In this document: piece after piece, positions 48,120 through 61,336 of the stretch
Layout: the number at the start of each line of letters is the position of its first letter
How positions within the stretch are numbered: position 1 is the stretch's first letter
Assembly: GCF_029784155.1 (NCBI RefSeq)
Contig: NW_026598356.1
Location: forward strand, 62,001-126,000
From: Uranotaenia lowii
Lineage: Eukaryota > Arthropoda > Insecta > Diptera > Culicidae
Length of the DNA: 64,000 bases
Direction: 5' to 3'
The notes under the pieces: model-generated
Told to the model about the DNA's origin: nothing
The model's database searches: none
Seen by the model: the letters and a program-made list of their open reading frames with translations, nothing else
Made by a program: the position numbers and the translations under genes

Positions 48120-51100
48120 TTAAACTTAAAACTGTAAAATTCAAAAAAAAAATATACAAAATCCAAACAAACCAACCAACAATTTGTTAAACAAAAAAAA
48201 AACAAACATAAACTCATTTAAACACAGAAGAAAAGGCGAACCACAATACAAAAACAAAAACAAATAAAACTGGAAACAAAAAAAAAAAACAAATTAAAAA
48301 ACAACCAATAAAAAAAAATTAAAACCAAAAGAAAAAACAACTAAGATAAAAGGGAAAGAATAAACCAAAAAAAGTAATTAAACAAAAATTTAAAGAACGA
48401 ATGAACAGAAGAAAAAACTATTTAAAAGTCAACAAAGAGTCCGAAAAAAAAAACAAATTATAACTAAGAAAGGATAAAATCTTCAAAAAAAAATTACCAA
48501 AGAAAAAAAAAATCAATAAAGCAGAAATAACTATTTACAAAAACCAACGGAAATAATTTTTAAAGGAGAAAATTACAGATAAGAAAAAAAACCAGATGAA
48601 CAAGGGTGCAAGCAAAAGTTTAAGCATAAACTGAAATCAGTGCGTCGGACATTATAAAACAAAAACATAAAGAAACAAAATGACAAAAGTCAAAAATAAA
48701 AATCAAATGAAAAATGAATCAAAAAACAACAACAACAATCTAAATAACACATAAAAAATATCTAAATAAAACGAAAAAGAACGAATGTATTTACAGAAAC
48801 AAAAAACAACCACATAAAACATAAACACGAATAAACATCAAAATACAGAAACAAAACATTAAAAACAATATAAATAAATAGACAAGCAAAAAAAAAAACA
48901 ACAACAACAAAAAAACAGAATAGAAAGAACAATAAATAACTTAAAAAAAATCCTTATCGATGAAAATACAAAAAAAAAACAAGAAAAACATCCAGCAACG
49001 GAAAAATAATACGAAGCAATAACCTATTCAAAAAACAAAAAATCCAAAGGAGATAAATAACAAAAACCTAAAACAGATAAACAAATATGCAAACATAAGT
49101 TACGAAGATGAAAACATAAAATGGAAAACCAAGCATTGGACATTTAAAAGCAATTAACATTCAAGACAAAGAAAAACAAAAAGCAAAAAGAAACAAAAAC
49201 AACTTAAATATCATGAACAAAAATAAAAAAAATTAAAAAAAATAAAAACCCAAAAGAAATATAAACAAAACAAAAAAATATAAAAAAACAAAAAATATGA
49301 ACAAAACAAAAAATATAAACAAAACAAAAAAATATCAAATCAAAAAAATATAAAAAAATGTAAAAAAATTAAGAAAATAAAAACTATAAAACCAAAAAAG
49401 TAATAAAAGCAAAAAAAAAACCAAAAAAATAAAACAAAAAAAAATACAAAAAAAACAAAAAAAAAAACAAAAAAATATAAAAAAAAATATAAAAAATAAA
49501 TAAAAAAAATAAAAAAAAAATAAAAAAAAACAAAAATATAATAAAAAAACAAAAAAAAAAAACAAAAAGAAAATAAAAAAAAAACAAAAAAATAAAAAAT
49601 AAACATAAAAAAAATAAAATAAAACAAAAAATAAGAGAAAAAACAAAAAATGAAAGAAAAAACAAAAGAAAAAACAAAAATTTTAAAAAATCAAAAAGGA
49701 CAAAAAAATGAAAAAATAACCAAAAAATATTATATAATGAACGATGAATTTACAATATTATCAGGTATCATGATGAATTTACAATATTAAAAATAAATCC
49801 GAATATAAAACAACAAAAAAAGCTAAAAAAATAAATAAACAACAAAAAAAGTAAAAAATAAATAAAAAAAATTCAAAAAAAAAGTAAAAATAAAGAAAAA
49901 CAACAAAAAATAAAGAAAACTTTAATAAAAAAGAGCAAAAACAATAGGATTAAAACAAAAAAAAAACCATTAAAAAAACAAAAAAAGAGAATTATAAAAT
50001 AATAGAATAAAAAAATCAAGAAAAAAAAAATGAAAAATACAAAAAAAAAATAATCAAAGAAAATAAAATTGAAAAATTTTTTTTTTCAAAAATCACAAGA
50101 AATTGAAGAAAAACCCAAGAATAAAAAAAAATTAAAATAATAAAAAAAATTCAAAAAATTTAAAAAAAATTAAAAAAATTATAAAAAAAAATTAAAAAAA
50201 TAATAAAAAAAATTAAAAAAATTAAAAAAAATTAAAAAAATTAAAAAAAAATTTAAAAAAATAATAAAAAAAATTAAAAAAATAATACAAAAAAATTAAA
50301 AAATAATAAAAAAAATTAAAAAATAATAAAAAAAATAATTAAAAAAAAATATAAAAAAATTTAAAAAAATAAAAAAAATATAAAAAAAATAAAAAAAAAA
50401 TAAAAAAAAAATAAAAATAAATAAAAAAAAAATAAAAAAAAATATAAAAAACACTATAAAATAGAAAAAAATGAAAAAAAAACCAAAGAAAATTCAAAAA
50501 CACAATAGATTAACAAAAAATAAAAAAAGAACAAAAGAATACAAATATAAAAACAAAGGAAACAAATCATCGAAAGAAATAAAAAAAACAAAAGAAAATA
50601 TTAAAAAAAAACAAGCAAACATCAAAAGAAAATGAAAAAGCAAAGAAAAGAAAAAAATAAAAAATGCAAAACAAAATAAAAATCATAAGAAATATAACCA
50701 AGCAAAAAAGTTAAAACGAAAGAAAATATTAATCCAAGGAAAATGAAAAAAAAAACTGAAAATAATTAAAAAAAGCATCAATTTAAAAAATTAAATAGTT
50801 AATATATTAAAAAAATCCAACGAAAATAAAAAATAAAGTTAAATAAAAATAACAGAGGTATATTGAAAACAAAAAAAAAACAAATTTAGTAAAAAAACTA
50901 AAGATTGTTAAAAAACAAAAAAAAAACAAAAAATGGTAATAAAACAAAAGAAATTAAAAAACAAAAGGATATAAATTAAGAAAATATACAAAAACTTAAC
51001 AAAATAAAAATCAAAATTAAAACTTAAAAAAAAAACTAAAAAAAAAACATAAAAAAATACAAAACAAAAACAAAAAACAAAAAAAAGCAAAAGAATTTTA

Positions 51101-51400
51101 TTAAAATACAAAACAAAATTTAATTCAAATGAAAAAAATTAAGCAAGTTAAAATTAAAAAAATTTAGTAAACATGAAAAATGAAAGGAGTTACAGAAAAC
51201 AGGAAAATTAACTTAAATAAAATATGAATGAATGAAATGAAATTAATGTCAATAACAAAAATAATAATAAAAATCAACAATTACTGGAAAAATAAATTCA
51301 ATTAAAACAAAAGAAACATTAAAATAAACTGCAGAAAATTTGATTGAAAACATTAAAAATAATGTTAAAAAAAATAAGTGAACAGAGATTCAAAATGAAT
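48120..51400 (+). repeat. 3.3-kb A-rich, nearly G-free simple sequence
   Basis: The plus strand is dominated by A runs broken by single C or T: AAAACAAAAA-type text at about 48200-49700 and AAAAAATTAAAAAA-type text at about 50120-50450. G is rare, and the strand asymmetry (A far above T) is sustained throughout. A doubled word GATGAATTTACAATATTA lies at about 49743 and 49772. Phe-rich open frames on the minus strand follow from composition and are not genes. Confidence 0.92.
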
Positions 51401-51503
51401 AAATATTGAACATTATATCTCTAGAGTCTCGATTTCCATTTTTGTCTAATCGACACAGGATTTCTTCCATATTCTAACTAGAACATTGAAATTTATCAAA
51501 ATT

Positions 51504-51690
51504 GTGCGTCTCGGTAGTCGAGTGGTTAGCGTGGGAAGACGGTAATCGCTGGATCCACTGATGGCATGGGTTAGATTCCCATCTTGGCACAGGGTATTAA
51601 ATGTTAATGTTAAGTTGTCCACGTCATTTATTCAGTCTGTAAAACCTAAATCGGTTAAGCTGGAATATGTCTTTAAAAAAATAAACAAAA
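51504..51690 (+). mobile_element. tRNA-Ser-like SINE
   Basis: GTGCGTCTCGGTAGTCGAGT opens the element. An A box (GTAGTCGAGTGGTTAGCGTG) and a B-box-like GGGTTAGATTCCC follow, with a long spacing like a tRNA with a large variable arm. A non-tRNA body then ends in AAAAAAATAAACAAAAATAA. It lies just after the A-rich block. This is a third SINE type in the window. Confidence 0.65.
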
Positions 51691-51803
51691 ATAAATTAAA
51701 AAATTATGATGTTTGGGATGAAAATTTTAGTTTAATCCATAGATTTTTGCAAAACTTAATGTTATTGATGTTTTTTTTTCATTGAAATTCAGTTACATAA
51801 GTA

Positions 51804-51975
51804 GGATGCAGAAGTAACCTGGGTTCTAAAACACAATCGCGACCCTTAATCTCTCTTTATCTGCTTCAATGTGCTAGGAGTAACAGGACGTGACCGGCGT
51901 CATTATTAACGTTTATTCAGAAGTCTTCGGTTCGGAGCATAATTCTACTGAATCACTCCAACGAATAGAAATTTA
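51804..51975 (+). repeat. Third copy of the 27.7-kb dispersed repeat
   Basis: AGGATGCAGAAGTAACCTGG and GACGTGACCGGCGTCATTAT match the start and middle of the copy at 27668. The right part is truncated or diverged. Confidence 0.6.
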
Positions 51976-54780
51976 CTTTTCCAAAAAATACAACATTGAG
52001 AATTGTAATGATTTTTCACATAGAACACATAGACACATAGAACGTGAATTATAACTAATTTATTACATTTTTTTCATTATACAAAATAGTTGTAGTTAAA
52101 ATTTGTATTAAATTTTAATGATTTTTATTTTTTCTCTCTTCCAGGTATGTTTAACCAACCAACAAACACATCGTTTAATTCGTAAGTAATTTAAGGAAGC
52201 TGATGGAAATTTCCACAATCGTGACAAAACCAGCCCGTCAAAAGATGAACCATTTCTAAGCAATGTTGGGTCTCACCGTAAATCTTCGCCACCAATTTCG
52301 GGGGCCAGATTGTCTAATGAGAGATTTCTTCGACGATGTTCCACCGATTACCTACTTCCCGCCTCACAACAAGAAACCAAGTTTACCTTTGCTCGCTTTT
52401 CTCAAGGTTGTTAGGCTGAACACTGAAAATTAATTATATGTTGATTGAAAAGGTTTCATCGGGTTGTTTTTTTTTATGAAATCGAAGATTGATTAGGAAC
52501 AATATTGATCAGCTCAATAACTTCCCAGAAATTATAGAAATATGTAGGATTAAGGTTAAAAATCGATAAAAATAAGTTTTACGTATAATACGTGTCAGAT
52601 CAGGTGAATGTGAAGTTCCAATTATTCGAAGTTTAATCAAACAATAACTCTGTAAATCTGAGAAGCTAACAGGAAGACGGGCGGGTACGATTTCTTCTCA
52701 TGCAAAATACGACAACCGGTGGTGGTGTTGAATTCGATCCAATTTGTTGAATCAGCATAAGGCCGGTACCTTCTCTAGAAGGTATGAGAAGGAGTGTGTG
52801 CTAATTTGCATATCCTACAATAAACACTGGAGAAATGCACCGCCAGGGAGCAAGACGAAGACGACGACGAAAACGGCGAAGATGCCGACTTGTGTTCGTC
52901 TTCGCCGAGAGAGTATTTATAACTGTGAACATTGGAATATTAAATTGCTTCATTTGCGCGGGATCCGCAAAATTTCCTCATATGCATACCTAATTATCGT
53001 CTTCAGCTTCGGAAACCGTTTGCTACTGTGTATGTACTGAATGACTGACTGATGATGATGATGATGATGATGGTGTGGCTGCTACTGTTTCTCTTATTGG
53101 TTTCATGCAGAAACACATGCTTGCAGATTCGTGTATGCATCAGGAGAAGGAGTGGCTTTGCTAAGTTGACAGATGCAACCACTTTCCAGCCCTGTCGTCT
53201 TCATTATTTGGAAGCGAAAAAATGGACAGTGAAATTCCTGATTAAAGAAGTTTTGAGGCAATCACGAGTCGTTTAAACTTAATACCAAAATTTCAGTCAA
53301 CACTAGATTTAACCCATAATTTTCTTTTCTTTTTAATTTTACACTTATATCTTGTTTGTGCCTTAGAATACTGAACTCACAATATTTTCAACATATTTTT
53401 CAAGAAAAAGACAAGTTTTCAGACAAAAATGTAAATACACAGATTTTACATACTGTCAATCCGATAGAAAATAGAACAGCCTCTCGTGTGACATACGAGT
53501 GACACATGATAGGTACGGAGTTTGGCATCTCATCGTTCTCGAGAACTCTCGCTAGAGGAAAACCCTGTTGAAGTCCCGCGAAACTTGTCCTGTCTGTTGA
53601 AACGGGGCAAAATAATCAATGCTAATGTATGCATGCATACACAAATTGTTATGATAAAGTTCAACAGCGTCTTCTGTCGTCTTCACAAGTGGAGGAAAAA
53701 AAGGGAAAATCCTACAAGCTTCATGTACATAGGAGTTGCTCTCTCGTCGGAATCCCTCGAACGATGTCACCACGCCACGGTATTACGACGACGAGCTACC
53801 GACTTTGAAGATTTGATTACAGCAGCTCCCTCCCCCCCTTCTAACCAGACCACCCACCCACATCCCGTCAAGGAAACCATCCCGTTTTTCGTTGCTCTCC
53901 CTCTTATTTGTTGATGATATTATCTCGTCGTTGTAGTCTCGCTCGCTAGCTCAAGGAGCTCCCGCGTTGATTGTCTCGTTGAAATTATAAATTAAAATGA
54001 TTGTCAAATTGACAAAAGGCTGCCGCTGACACTTCCCAAGCCCAAACCATTCCAACTCATCCAACCACCCACCCTCCTAAAACGAAACGAGAGACACTCA
54101 AAGGGGGTGGGATGGGTAAATCCGCGTTCTCGTGGATAAGGAATCCGCGACTCCTGTTGCCTGGCTGCCAGTAGCAGACTCTTGCTATCATTCCGCATCG
54201 CACATACAGCCGAGGCTGTCGTTTGCTTGAGAGTGTTTTTTTCTGCTAACATGCTGCTGCTCTGCTAGCAGCTGACATTAGATTTTTTTTTGCTTTCCGC
54301 AGCAAATTCAAACGTGGTGTGTTGTTACTGTCGTTGTTTACACGGTGCTAATGAATCTTAATAGGTTGATGGTATCCCAGTATCAGTACAGAGGACAGAC
54401 AGGCTACAGCCACCAGCTGGCTGGAAGAGCGACGGCGAAACAACGAGGACTGACGAGGCCAATGACGTTGTCGTTGACAACGACGACATCTCCCGTGTCA
54501 ATCAGAACCAGCAAACGGCAACGAACGTCGAGATGGGTACGATGATTAGTGCCGCTTCGTTGTGTGTGTTAGTTTTGATGTGTGGAGCAAGATTCTTCTG
54601 GGATTATTAAAGTTAGCGGTCCTGGAAGGGAATTTCCAAATAAAATCAACAACTAGAGGAACCTTAAAACGAACCAGATTCAGAAAAACTTAAAATGTTC
54701 AGGATGAAACTTTAGAAACACCGATTCCGATAAAAGACCCAGTAGGGACTTCCAGCTCCAGAAAATGAGACGGGGTGGTC
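51976..54780. other. Mixed AT-rich and GC-richer unique sequence, no gene assigned
   Basis: About 52670-54560 is complex and repeat-poor apart from a GAT run at 53051-53075. Frames of up to 130 codons (53522-53914) lack domains. It may contain exons or enhancers, but I cannot prove any. Confidence 0.35.
52145..52181 (+). other. Candidate 37-bp microexon
   Basis: A strong pyrimidine tract and acceptor (TTTTTTCTCTCTTCCAG) end at 52144, and a donor GTAAGTA starts at 52182. Two frames are open across the 37 bases. Joined directly to the exon at 25748-26133 it would read one Arg, two residues and then stop, so it is not simply exon 2 of that gene. Confidence 0.25.
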
Positions 54781-56470
54781 GATATGAAAAAAATGACAAA
54801 AATTACAAAAATGAAAAATGTTACAAAAAAGGACAAAATTAATAATAATTTAAAAAATGCCAAAAGGACAAAAACTACAAAAATGGCAAGAATGGTAAAA
54901 GCAGTAAAAATTACAAAAATTTCAAAAATTACAAATAACAAAAATTTAACAGAATGTCATAATATGATAAAGTTAACAAACATTCTGAACATAACAAAAT
55001 AGTTTCAAATTTGTCTAAAACATTATAAAAAAAACAAAAAAAAAAGAATAAAAATTATCAAAAAATTATAAACAAATTGAGTAAATATTAATAATAATGG
55101 TTTATTTTCGTTAATAGGTAAGAAAAAAGTTGATGAAAAAAACCGTTCAATTTTGGCACGGTTCGATTTAGGCAACACAAAATTCTCGGGCGTGTTGCTA
55201 AAAACGAAAGGGGCCTGTAATTACAATAATGAAAAAATGGCAAAAATGACAAAAATAACAAAACTGAAATAAAAAATTCAAAAAATTACAAAATTGAATA
55301 AATATTACAAAATCTACGAAAGCATTTAAAAAATGTCAAAAATTCCTAAAATGACAAAAATTTAACAAAAATGACAAAAATGGCGAAGATAATTAAAATG
55401 ACAAAAAGGACAAAAATGACAAAAATGACAAAAATGACAAAAATGACAAAAATGACAAAAATTACAAAAATAACATAAATCTCAAAAATGTCAAGAATGA
55501 CAAAAATGACAAAAATGACATAAATCTCAAAATTGTTAAAAATGACAAAAATGACATAAATCTCAAAAATGACAAAAATGAAAAAAGTGACAAAAATGAC
55601 AAAAATGACAAAAATGACAAAAATTACTAATATTACTAATATTACAAAAATGACAAAAATGACAAAAAATGACAAAAATGACAAAAACGAAAAAAATGAC
55701 AAAAATGACAAAAATGACAAAAATGACAAAAATGTCATAAATCTCAAAAATGTCAAGAATGACAAAAATGACAAAAATGACAAAAGTGACAAAAATGACA
55801 AAAATGACAAAAATGACAAAAATGACAAAAAAGACAAAAATGACAAAAATGACAAAAATAGCAAAAATGACAAAAATGAAAAAAATGACAAAAATGACAA
55901 AAACGACAAAAATTTTAAAAAAAATGACAAAAACGACAAAAACGACAAAAATTAAAAAAAAAATGACGAAAACGACAAAAACACTAAAAATGACAAAAAT
56001 AAAAAAATTGAAAAATAAATGACAAAAATGATCAAATTGAATAAATATTTCAAAAATGACAAAAACATTATGAAAATGTCAAAATTGGCAAAAACGGCTA
56101 GAATGACAATAAAGGCAAAAAAATTATAAAAATACAAAGATGTTAAAAATGATAACAATGCAAAGATTGCTAAAATGACATAAAGGTCTTAAATGACATA
56201 AAATTACAAAAATTACAAAATAACATTCAAATTTCTAATCTGACAAAACATACCAAATATGTCAAAAATAACAAAAAGAAAAAATTGGAAAAATTATCCA
56301 CAAAACAGGAATAAATGGATTGAATTACATAAATGACAAAATTGAAAAAAAAAAATTAACAAAAATGACAAAATTAAAAAAAAAACAAAGTGCTGAAAAT
56401 AACATAAATGACAAAATTGGGAAAAATACAAAAATTTACAAAAAATTCTACTATGACAAAATTAGAACTC
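54780..56470 (+). repeat. Second ACAAAAATG array, moderately degenerate
   Basis: The same 9-bp unit as at 19.4-22.6 kb runs in the same orientation, best preserved at 55380-55960 and looser outside. Units with TCATAAATCTCAAA recur about every 50-180 bp as higher-order markers. A hairpin element interrupts it at about 55100-55215. Confidence 0.9.
55100..55215 (-). repeat. Second copy of the TTTTGGCAACA hairpin element
   Basis: GGCAACACAAAATTCTCGGG, continuing to TGTTGCTAAAA, is the reverse complement, with a few changes, of the hairpin at 6655-6722. Matching extends left into AAAAAAGTT and CCGTTCAATTTTGGC, so the element is longer than the hairpin itself. Confidence 0.65.
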
Positions 56471-59330
56471 TGTCATTTTGTATTCAAATTTTTTTTTCTT
56501 TTTAATAACCTTTTTTTTTAGTCAACATAGATTGCATGCAGCTTTTTGTTCAATTTTTTCCAACTTATTGAAAGCTTGAATTATTTTTTTTAACTCCTTC
56601 TCGTGTTGTCTCAACTCCAGATGGAAAATTTAGGATTTCAAATTTGTTCCGGCCTTATAAATTTGCAAATTATGAAATCGCACATTATGAAATTCACTAT
56701 TTCGAGTACAGAAAATCCTTGCCATTTTTGTATTTTTTTTATAATTATGATCTGTTTTTTTATTAGTTTTTTTATATTGTAGTTTTTTCTTTCAATTCGT
56801 TTATTTTTTAGTTTATGCTTTTTCGTGTAATCCATTGCCCTTGATAAATATGTATATACTTTTCCTTTCATTTGATGTTGTTAGCTGGGTCTAACATGAA
56901 ATCACAAGAGAAATGATAACATTGAAAGTTTTCATGGCTCTTGTATAAATTTTTGTTCGCAGTGATTTTTCATGATTCGTTTATGGCTTTCCCTGCGCAT
57001 AACATGTAGAATCGAGCAAGTGATGACTTCGTTCGTAAATATGTAGTCAAAATTGATTTATTTCAGGCGGTTTATACAGGTTCTGATTTACGACGAATAG
57101 GCGGAACTTGAATTGACAGCCCTCTTCCCGGGTCGAAATAAAAATGAGAGTGACAGGACTTCAAAATCTCTTACAAAGCTACAGCTTTTCTCTCGAACAA
57201 CTATTATGTTGGCCTTGAAATAGCAGAGTGGCTAGCGAACTGGGAAAACTAGGAAAACTGAGAAAATATTGGGAATTGATAATAACGAAACGTAGCATAT
57301 CAATTTCTCGTCAGTAAACTATTTATTAGCTCACGGATATTGTGAATAGTAAAAAAATGTGTTTTAAATGAAAGATTAACCTTAGATTTATTTTCAATTG
57401 AATTTTATAGCGTTTTTTAATGTGGGAATTATATATTTTAAAGTCAGTGGACTTTCTTTACAAATCCTATAAAAAATAAACCTGAAAGTCGTGCTGCAGA
57501 AATAAGTAAAAAAAATAATAAAAAATTGATAAAATTGCGTGTTTATAGTTTTTTCCTGAATTCTTATTTCGAAACTCAAGATAGATGCTTAACATCTTTC
57601 TTACAACTGGCCTAAAATTTATGATGTTCAAAACTTCATCAAAGATACGCTATGCTGAATCAAAACTCGAAATAAGCAGAAATGTAAAGAAAATATTTCA
57701 AATGCACGGGAAACGATTTTGAAAAGTCCGGCCAAAAAATCAAATGAACATGTTGAACAAATGAGGGTGGAATAAAATAGACTAATTTTCGACTAGTTTT
57801 AATTGGGAGTACGAAAGTACACGTATGCATTTTTATCCTAACCATACTTCAAGTTCTTGTTTCATTCATAAAAATATTTTAAAAAAAAATCTAAGAAAAC
57901 GATAATTTTTTGGTTTGTGTTATTTATGAATTTTATGCAGTTACTGATAACCGTGTTCTTCATTAGGAAAGAAATGTGAAAAAATACTAATCATATGAGT
58001 CAGAATCATATTTATTAGAAATTCATTACAAAAAATCAAGAATTTACTTATTTCACCCTAAGCACTGTTTTGAAAATTTTAATTACAATTTAAAATTTAA
58101 AGTTCTCATCAATGTATTAATATATATTTGGGTTGGACGGAAAATTCTTAGTTTTTTTTAAATTAATATTGCAAATGTTAATTTCTAGCACCCAGAGCTC
58201 AAGCTATAGATACGCATTATTAAAAAAAAATTAAAGTTGTCTAACAAAAAACCCAATTGCACCTAACATGAACCTTGAGCCAACATAAGAACAGTTAAAC
58301 ACACAGTTAAAATCACAGTTAAATTCACAGTTAAAATTTAAATCAGAATTATGAATTTCAATTTGAAATTTTGTGGATAGATCAGTATTCAATCAGAAAT
58401 TGATTGTTTATGAACATATTTCAAATATAAAAATAATAAACAAATTAATCATTGGAACTTCAATTTGAAATTTCCGGATCACATGGCATTACATCAAAGC
58501 AATATTTTATCAAATCCAAATCATGAAAACAAATTTTATAAAAAGCGAAGTTGTTGTCGAAGACTGAGAAGAAGGTGGCAATATTCGAAGAGATTTCGCA
58601 GAATACTAGAATTATTTTCTACTGAAATTTTTTTTTTCACATTTTAATTTGTGAATATCGGGTTTTGTGTCAAATATCCCAACATTTCACTATTAGATTG
58701 TTTAGGGGATTTACACACATAACATTAAGAAGAATTAATACGAAAAACTTCGATTTTGGCATTGTTATTATTCTACTTTTTTGCATTTTTTATCTAATTT
58801 TTTCAAATTAATTTTGGATTGTTTTTGGAACCACTGAAATACGTGGTATGGAGCATGTTGTGCGAAGTTAAAGGAGCCTTGTTTTTTAAATATTGTTAGT
58901 GTTTCACAAGTTAAAATTTGATATAAGAACTATGATTTTATGAATTTAATGTATTCATACTTGGCTCTCATACCTTATTTAATTTTTACCTCACCTTTTT
59001 AAGTTATCCTTCCGATTCGCCACTTTTCTCTGTTTTAGAATGATTTTCAATTTAAAGCTGCCCCAGTAAACATTTTTGTAGGTATAATTCTCAACAACTT
59101 TGTTATACGTTCTAAATACACTGTTGAATGATCGTATAAAACTCACAAAAACAGTATTTAACTACCAAAGTCGATATTCATATGGGAGAATGGGGACACT
59201 TGATCCCATTTTGTTATTTTCATCGTATCATTTTGGACAAATTTCGTAGCTCGCCGTCTTTTGCTTTTTCTGACTGCGCGTATGTATTTTTTTTTCCCAA
59301 TAGTAAGAACGATAGATGAAGTCGTATATT
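56471..59330. other. AT-rich spacer, no gene seen
   Basis: No coding or RNA feature is supported. A short tandem of CACAGTTAAA-like units (about four) lies at 58294-58340. Confidence 0.4.
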
Positions 59331-59338
59331 AACTAGAA

Positions 59339-59775
59339 CAAGGTTGCCAGAATTTTTTCAGCACGTCTCCGTGCCGGCAAATTTGTGTAATTTTATACAA
59401 AACCTGACATAATACGAGTAATTGATTTCAAAATTGCCGATCATAAATCAGGACAATATCCGGGCAAATTTTGACAAAACCCAAAAATTACTCAACGAAA
59501 ATCAAGTAAAAAAATTGAGAAAATGTGTTAATCAAAACTCATTGACAGATTTTAAATCGTTTTTGAGGCTTCCGAGAAACTTTTAATGATTATTAAAAAA
59601 TTACAGCACAATTTGTTTTTTTTTGTTGAATATGCCGAATAAAGTAAATAAGTCAGAGCAAAATTCGGGCATTTTACGAGGAAATCCGGGCAACCGGGTT
59701 GGGCCAGACTGTTCCCAAATTTTGTATTAAACATCCAGGCAAACCCGGATAAAACCGGGCAATCTGACAACCTTC
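59339..59775. mobile_element. 437-bp hAT-like MITE
   Basis: The element starts CAAGGTTGCCAG and ends CTGACAACCTTC, imperfect inverted ends, inside an exact 8-bp duplication AACTAGAA (59331-59338 and 59776-59783). Its right half contains ATCCGGGCAACCGGG and AACCCGGATAAAACCGGGCA, which resemble the CCCGG-rich text at 10.9-13.3 kb. There is no coding capacity. Confidence 0.85.
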
Positions 59776-59783
59776 AACTAGAA

Positions 59784-60675
59784 CCCTTTTTGGGGGGATT
59801 TAAAACAGAAAATAGACCTGAACTTGTTTTCAGGGTGCCCTTAGCTCTGGCAAAAACAAGCAAAATCTAACGATAAAAGTTCAATTAATTTTATTACCCA
59901 TTTGAGTTTTCATTTCACAGTTTATTTATAAGTGTCAGGCTAATAGAATTCTAAAATGTCTACTTTTCTGTATTCATTGCATACTTAAAGGCACAATTGT
60001 CTAATTTTTAGATAAAAGCACTTATTCGAAACCTTTTGATCAGGAAGTTATTGGGTAAATGTTAATAATTTCGTGCCTAGCAATGATTCAGAAGCAAAAT
60101 ATATTTTTTTTTGGACTCGAGGGATCAAGTCTACCCATAACATACATTTTGGAAAACTTTTTCTTGAAAAATTGGGAGTTTACTATTGCTTAGAAAATAT
60201 GCTATTAAGAAGTTCACACTATACTCTAACGATTGACATATAGGAATAAATATTGTGAGAGTAATTTTTTCGTGGGGGTAACATATCAAAGTGATAAAAA
60301 AGATCTTCAAGTCAAGTTTGGTTAGATTTTTCAAACAAAGTAAAATAATACAAAAAATGTATTTTTTTTTTTAAGATTTATTAAGGTTTATTGTTTTGTT
60401 CTATTTGGCAAATTTTTCCAGAAAATTTGATCTATGAAAGACATTCCACTTTCAAGATAAAGCTTAGGAATCAAGAATCCCCAGGGATCAAGTATACTCA
60501 TTCTCCCCTACATATTTTTAACTTCTGGCTTAAGCGATAAAAACTATACGAATTGGACGATATTCGACACCTCATTCATAAATACTGAATGAATGCAAGA
60601 GAGCACTTTTTTTTTATGTCAACGCATGCATTTATGTCAGTGACGATTTTTGCCGCTTCTCTCATTGGACTCTTT
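59784..60675. other. AT-rich spacer
   Basis: Nothing identified. Confidence 0.35.
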
Positions 60676-61336
60676 GGACTGAGTATTTGGGGTCATTTTC
60701 TCAAACCCTGGAGCCTTAAAAGCTTTGTTTTGGCTCAAAACTCATCCATGATTTTTTGCAGAATTTTTAAGTAACGTTTACATGAGTAAATTTGAACATA
60801 GGTTTATATGGGAAAATTGAATATGTTGTACTAAAAAATCAACATCATTTCGGTTTCTTCTGTGGAACCGAGCCTGCTTATGATTTTTGTGCCAATTTCT
60901 AAATTCTCCAAAGAAAATTTTCTGCTGTACAACTTTGTAGAAGACCGTTACTTCGTATTAGGCAAAAAAGCTATTCACTGTTTAAGAGGGGTATGTCTTT
61001 TGGAATTGATAAACAATAAATTCAATTGACACCACTGCTGGCTGCCTAGCGAGGTATTGAGTGACTACTTTTCACGCAATACTTCGTGGGGCACAAGCAG
61101 TGATGTCAATTGAATTTATTGTTTATCATTAGCAGGCTCTGTTGCACAGAAGAAACAAACATGAAAATGATTTTTCAGAACAAAAATTTAATTTTCGTAT
61201 ACAAACTTAAATGTTCAAATTTAATTATGTAAACATGACCTAAAAATTCTGAAAAAAAATATGGATAAGTTTTGAACCAAAACGAAGCTTTTAAGACCCC
61301 AGGGTTTGAGAAATTCAAAAATGACCCCAAATCGAG
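60676..61336. mobile_element. Long foldback element, copy 2, with deleted right arm
   Basis: The left arm matches copy 1 from GGACTGAG-ATTTGGGGTCA through CATCCATGATTTTTTGCAGA to TCAATTGACACCACTGCTGG. The right arm returns through GTGATGTCAATTGAATTTAT to ATGACCCCAAATCGA but jumps from TTATTGTTTATC straight to AGCAGGCTCTGT, missing about 140 bp present on the left. The centre has an inner hairpin, GCGAGGTATTG and CAATACTTCGT. Confidence 0.85.

Noticed and set aside
49335..51111. Phe-rich frames of up to 103 codons on the minus strand that look like membrane proteins.
   Set aside because: They are the complement of A-rich simple sequence; composition alone explains them.
53522..53914. A 130-codon plus-strand frame.
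   Set aside because: No recognisable domain; its start and end have no supporting splice or initiation context.
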